Shown here: positions 60,971-64,000 of the stretch, one piece after another
Numbering within the stretch: the stretch's first letter is position 1
Layout: each line of letters begins with the position of its first letter
Source of the DNA: Acidimangrovimonas sediminis
GTDB lineage: Bacteria; Pseudomonadota; Alphaproteobacteria; Rhodobacterales; Rhodobacteraceae
Direction of reading: 5' to 3'
Length of the DNA stretch: 64,000 nucleotides
NCBI RefSeq assembly: GCF_002871005.1
Contig: NZ_PHSN01000018.1
Location: 1-64,000, forward strand
Position numbers and translations under genes: made by a program
The notes under the pieces: model-generated
Seen by the model: only the letters and a program-made list of their open reading frames with translations
What the model was told of the DNA's origin: nothing
The model's database searches: none

Positions 60971-61022
60971 GCGGGGGTTTCACACCCCCGCACCCCCGTG
61001 GGATATTTTCACTCAGAAGAAG
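60971..61022 (+). terminator. Dispersed hairpin-plus-tail element, copy D
   Basis: GCGGGGGT (60971-60978) and ACCCCCGC (60984-60991) form an eight-pair hairpin 40 bp after the sulfotransferase stop. It is followed by GTGGGATATTTTCA and CTCAGAAGAAG. Read inverted it matches copy C (29609-29660) at 50 of 52 positions. Confidence 0.75.
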
Positions 61023-61064
61023 GCAGCGGGGGGCCGGCGGGGTGCCGCAGCGGGCCCGGACGGG

Positions 61065-62189
61065 TCATTCCAGCAGCTCCTGGTCGGCGCCGAGTTTCGG
61101 GGAGGGACGGTCGAGCGACAGGTCTGCCTCCGAGAAGGTGAAGGGGGAGCGCACGCCGGGGACGCCGTCGAGATCCAGTTGCAGACCGCGGGCCCGGATC
61201 TGCGGGTCGGCGAAGACTTCGGCCAGGTCGTTGATCGGGCCGGCGGGGATGCCGCGGGCCTCGCAGGCGGCCAGGAGGTCGGCCTTGGTCCAGCGGGTGG
61301 TCGCTGCGGTCAGGAGCCGGGTCAGTTCCTCGCGGTTGCCGACCCGGTCGGCATTGGTCGCGAAATCCGGCGAGGCGGCCATGCCGTCGAGGCCCAGCAC
61401 GTCGCAGAGCCTGCCGAACTGGCCATCGTTGCCGACCGCGAGGATGATCCAGCCGTCGGCGCAGTCGAAGACCGCGTAGGGCGCGAGGTTGGGGTGGGCG
61501 TTGCCCATCATCCGCGGCGGCGTGCCGGAGGAGAGGTAGTTCATCGCCTGGTTCGCCATTACCGAGGTGGCAACGTCGAGAAGCGCCATGTCGATCTGCT
61601 GGCCGCGGCCCGTCGACTGGCGCTGGTGCAGCGCGGCGAGGACCGCGGTGGCGGCATAGAGGCCGGTGAAGATGTCGGTCACCGCGACGCCCACCTTCTG
61701 GGGCTGGCCATCGGGGGCGCCGGTCACGCTCATCAGCCCCGACATGCCCTGGATGATGAAATCGTAGCCCGCGCGGTGGGCATAGGGCCCGGTCTGACCG
61801 AAGCCGGTGATCGAGCAATAGACCAGCCGCGGGTTGACCGCCGAGAGGCCGGCATAGTCGAGGCCGTACTTGGCCAGGCCGCCGACCTTGAAATTCTCGA
61901 TCACCACGTCGGCATCGGCCACCAGCCGCTTCACGGCCGCCTGACCCTCGGGCGTGCGGAAATCGCAGGTGACGGATCTCTTGCCGCGGTTGGCGGCGTG
62001 GAAATAGGCCGCCGTGCGATCACCCTCGCGCTCGATGAAGGGCGGGCCCCAACGGCGGGTGTCGTCGCCTTCCGGGGCCTCGACCTTGATCACCTCGGCG
62101 CCGAGGTCGGCCAGCGTCTGACCGGCCCAGGGGCCGGCCAGGATGCGTGCCAGTTCGACGACGCGGATGCCCTCGAGAGGAGCTGCCAC
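61065..62189 (-). CDS. CaiB/BaiF-family CoA-transferase
   Basis: Class III CoA-transferase of 374 residues. LEGIRVVELARILAGPWAGQTLADLGAEVIKVE is the family start (residues 4-36). The catalytic Asp lies in HRAGYDFIIQGMSGLMSVTG, and PGDTRRWGP-like residues (EGDDTRRWGPPF) contact CoA. The start is GTG at 62189, one base after the stop of the DsbA-like gene. The acids involved cannot be predicted. It is convergent with the sulfotransferase gene. Confidence 0.93.
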   Translation of the reverse strand: MAAPLEGIRVVELARILAGPWAGQTLADLGAEVIKVEAPEGDDTRRWGPPFIEREGDRTAAYFHAANRGKRSVTCDFRTPEGQAAVKRLVADADVVIENFKVGGLAKYGLDYAGLSAVNPRLVYCSITGFGQTGPYAHRAGYDFIIQGMSGLMSVTGAPDGQPQKVGVAVTDIFTGLYAATAVLAALHQRQSTGRGQQIDMALLDVATSVMANQAMNYLSSGTPPRMMGNAHPNLAPYAVFDCADGWIILAVGNDGQFGRLCDVLGLDGMAASPDFATNADRVGNREELTRLLTAATTRWTKADLLAACEARGIPAGPINDLAEVFADPQIRARGLQLDLDGVPGVRSPFTFSEADLSLDRPSPKLGADQELLE

Positions 62190-62190
62190 G

Positions 62191-62907
62191 TTACTTCTTC
62201 AGCAGGCCGTCGAGGGTCTTGGAAAAGTCCTCGTAGCTCATGTTGTTGTATTTCTTGCCGTTGATGATGAAGGTCGGTGTGCCGTCGATCTGGTCTTTCT
62301 GGCTCAGGGTCTGGAACTTCAGCACCATCGCCTGCAGCATCTTGCCATCGGACAGGCAGGTCTGGATCTGGTCCTTCGACAGCCCGGCGGAAAGGCCGAT
62401 CTTGGTCAGCTTGGCGATCACCTCGTTCGGGTCGTTCGAGGCGGCCCAGTCGCGCTGCTGGTCGTAGATCATGTCGGAGATGCCGTAGAACCGCATCTCG
62501 CCGCCGCAGCGGGCGATCGCGTCGGCCCAGAGGCCGTACTTGTCGAAGAAGAAGGCGCGGAAGGTGAACTTCACCTTGCCGGTGTCGATGTAGTTCTTCT
62601 TGAGCTGCGGGTAGACTTCCTTGTGGAACTCGGCGCAGTGCGGGCAGGTGAAGGCGCCGTATTCGATCACGTGGATCGGCGCGTTGGCGTCGCCCTCGGA
62701 ATAATCGGGCACCTTGGGAAGATCGGCGGCCTCTTTCGCGCGGGCGTCGGACTGGGCCTTGGTTTCGGGCGCCTGGGTCGCGGCCTTGGTCTGGCCGGTG
62801 TCCGAACTGGTCTGGGCGTTCGCGGCGGGCGCGGCCACGCCGGTCCAGAGCGCGGCGGCGGCAATCAGCGCGGTCGCGCGCAGGACGCCGGGAAGGGTCT
62901 TCAGCAT
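62191..62907 (-). CDS. DsbA-like periplasmic thiol oxidoreductase
   Basis: Thioredoxin-fold protein of 238 residues. A signal peptide (ATALIAAAALWTGVAAPAANA) and a Gln/Ala-rich linker precede the domain. The active site is FTCPHCAEFH (CPHC, as in DsbA/DsbG types) and the cis-Pro segment is DGTPTFIINGKKY. The insertion between them is helical, as in DsbA. An additional Cys pair (ARCGGEMRF and QTCLSDG) may form a structural disulfide. It lies between the DciA-like gene (13 bp) and the CoA-transferase. Confidence 0.93.
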   Translation of the reverse strand: MLKTLPGVLRATALIAAAALWTGVAAPAANAQTSSDTGQTKAATQAPETKAQSDARAKEAADLPKVPDYSEGDANAPIHVIEYGAFTCPHCAEFHKEVYPQLKKNYIDTGKVKFTFRAFFFDKYGLWADAIARCGGEMRFYGISDMIYDQQRDWAASNDPNEVIAKLTKIGLSAGLSKDQIQTCLSDGKMLQAMVLKFQTLSQKDQIDGTPTFIINGKKYNNMSYEDFSKTLDGLLKK

Positions 62908-62920
62908 TGGTCTGCCTCTC

Positions 62921-63442
62921 TCATTTTCGGGGGCGAGTTAAGACGTTTTGGCCCAGGGCTTCAAGGGCGGCCCGAAGACCCGGGTCCTGCACCTCGCCCG
63001 AGGCCTGGGCCGCGCGCTGCCGCACCTCCGGCGGGGGCGCGGCGGGGGGGGCCTTGGGCGCGGGGGTGAATTCCACCTGCCCCTCGGAGAAACCGGTGGG
63101 CGCGGTCTGGGTGATCAGCACGCGGCTGATCGCGGCATAGCCGTAGCACGCGTTCACCCGCTCGACGATCCGGGTCTTCTGCATCTCGACCTCGGGCGCG
63201 CGGGCGCCGGTGGTCAAGAGCGTCAGCGTGGCGCCGAAGCCGTCGCGGGGGTAGGTCACCTTCACCGGGCGGGCGCAGGCGGCGATGTCGGCCCCCGCGA
63301 TCTCGGCCCAATGGGTCAACAGCCGGGTGACGGCGAAGCCGCGGCTTTCGCCGGCCTTGCGGATACGTTCCTTCAACAGGCCCGAGGCCGGTTCGAAGCC
63401 GCGCATCCGGCGGGCAGGGGGCTTGTTCGAGGGCCTGGGCAT
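62921..63442 (-). CDS. DUF721/DciA-family protein
   Basis: Protein of 173 residues. The N-terminal part (about 25-115) has the DUF721 pattern: LTHWAEIAGADIAACARPVKVTYPRDG and a beta-rich centre LTLLTTGARAPEVEMQ, YGYAAISRVLI. Family members include DciA, which helps load the DnaB helicase, so a replication role is possible. The C-terminal 60 residues are Pro/Ala-rich with a helix at the very end. It is divergent from mutY across 111 bp and precedes the DsbA-like gene, an order seen in other alphaproteobacteria. Confidence 0.85.
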   Translation of the reverse strand: MPRPSNKPPARRMRGFEPASGLLKERIRKAGESRGFAVTRLLTHWAEIAGADIAACARPVKVTYPRDGFGATLTLLTTGARAPEVEMQKTRIVERVNACYGYAAISRVLITQTAPTGFSEGQVEFTPAPKAPPAAPPPEVRQRAAQASGEVQDPGLRAALEALGQNVLTRPRK

Positions 63443-63553
63443 GGTCTTCCTGATGATCCGGCTGTCAATCTCCGAGCCTCACCCTATTCTAAGGAGCGGC
63501 GGAGCGGAGACCAGAGGTTTGCAGGGGGACGTGGCATAAAATCGCGTGACGAA

Positions 63554-64000
63554 ATGGCGGAGGCCAAGGCCGAGGAAAAGGCGGAGGCGGCGGCGCTCTT
63601 GCGCTGGTACGACGTGCATGCGCGGGTGATGCCCTGGCGCGTGGGGCCTGCGGCGCGCGCGGCGGGGGAACGCCCCGACCCCTACCGCGTCTGGCTGTCG
63701 GAGGTGATGCTGCAGCAGACCACGGTGGCGGCGGTGCGGGACTATTTCCACCGTTTCACTGCCCGCTGGCCGGATGTCGGCGCGCTTGCAGCCGCCGACG
63801 AGGCCGAGGTGATGGCCGAATGGGCAGGACTTGGCTACTATGCCCGGGCGCGCAATCTGCTGAAGTGCGCCCGCGTCGTGGCGGGCGATCTGGGCGGGAC
63901 GTTTCCCGATACGGCTGACGGTCTGCGCGCCCTGCCGGGGATCGGGCCCTACACCGCCGCCGCCATCGCTTCGATCGCCTTCGACCGGGCCGAGACGGTG
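63554..64000 (+). CDS. mutY: A/G-specific adenine glycosylase (5' part)
   Basis: The gene runs off the end of the window; 149 codons are visible. MutY removes adenine mispaired with 8-oxoguanine. Seen: WYDVHARVMPWR near residue 17, PYRVWLSEVMLQQTTVAAV with the catalytic-Glu region, WAGLGYYARARNLLKCA, and the helix-hairpin-helix LPGIGPYTAAAIASIAF just before the catalytic Asp position (FDRAETV). The iron-sulfur and MutT-like domains lie beyond the window. The ATG at 63554 has only a weak ribosome-binding site (GACGAA). Confidence 0.95.
   Translation, partial: MAEAKAEEKAEAAALLRWYDVHARVMPWRVGPAARAAGERPDPYRVWLSEVMLQQTTVAAVRDYFHRFTARWPDVGALAAADEAEVMAEWAGLGYYARARNLLKCARVVAGDLGGTFPDTADGLRALPGIGPYTAAAIASIAFDRAETV

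Overview
The window is GC-rich DNA from an alphaproteobacterium, almost certainly a member of the Rhodobacterales (Rhodobacter/Rhodovulum/Paracoccus relatives). The evidence is gene content and order: a petP-petR-like regulator pair, the kdsD-lptC-lptA-lptB-rpoN-hpf-ptsN string, a deacetylase-xseB-ispA-dxs string, a Hint-domain protein, and an RpoH-type dnaK promoter of the alphaproteobacterial kind. It is mostly ordinary chromosome. I see no prophage, insertion sequence, integrase or CRISPR array.

Layout. 0-10 kb: radC, dnaJ and dnaK (leftward), divergent alkB, petR/petP-like regulators, ilvE, a small membrane protein, a 65-residue protein, queG and a glutathione transferase. 10-22 kb: mtgA, a Hint-domain protein, gltB, a secreted protein inserted between gltB and gltD, gltD, uppP, an NDUFA9-like dehydrogenase, and a DUF4260 protein ending in a five-residue repeat. 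22-30 kb: tRNA-Leu and ribonuclease D, an orphan glycine/alanine-rich protein, the Kdo/LPS-transport genes, then rpoN, hpf and ptsN. 30-44 kb: a secreted HAD phosphatase, a response regulator with a PAS hybrid kinase, and a long rightward operon. That operon holds two adenylate-forming enzymes flanking a complete Liv-type ABC importer, plus a frameshifted small membrane protein, and is followed by a predicted inactive caspase-like, peptidoglycan-binding protein. 44-50 kb: rpmJ, tRNA-Val, an N-formylglutamate amidohydrolase, and the dxs/ispA/xseB/deacetylase operon. 50-61 kb: a surface-glycan cluster with a KpsM-like permease, cysQ, kdsB, galU, four glycosyltransferases and a double sulfotransferase-like protein. 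61-64 kb: a CaiB-type CoA-transferase, a DsbA-like oxidoreductase, a DciA-like protein and the start of mutY.

How parts may work together. In the glycan cluster, CysQ would hydrolyse PAP, the by-product of sulfotransferases, so the cluster may make a sulfated surface polysaccharide. In the 33-42 kb operon, a carboxylate may be imported by the ABC system and activated to a CoA thioester, under control of the adjacent two-component system. The gltD and ilvE upstream regions share a 23-bp dyad operator that matches at 19 positions, suggesting one regulator for glutamate supply and branched-chain transamination.

The most distinctive non-coding signal is a dispersed element with five copies in this window. 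Each is a GC hairpin followed by a conserved tail (GGGATATTT then CTCAGAAGAAG), and each lies just downstream of a gene in the same orientation. A second is a 76-bp near-perfect inverted repeat between dnaJ and radC that would sequester the best radC ribosome-binding site.
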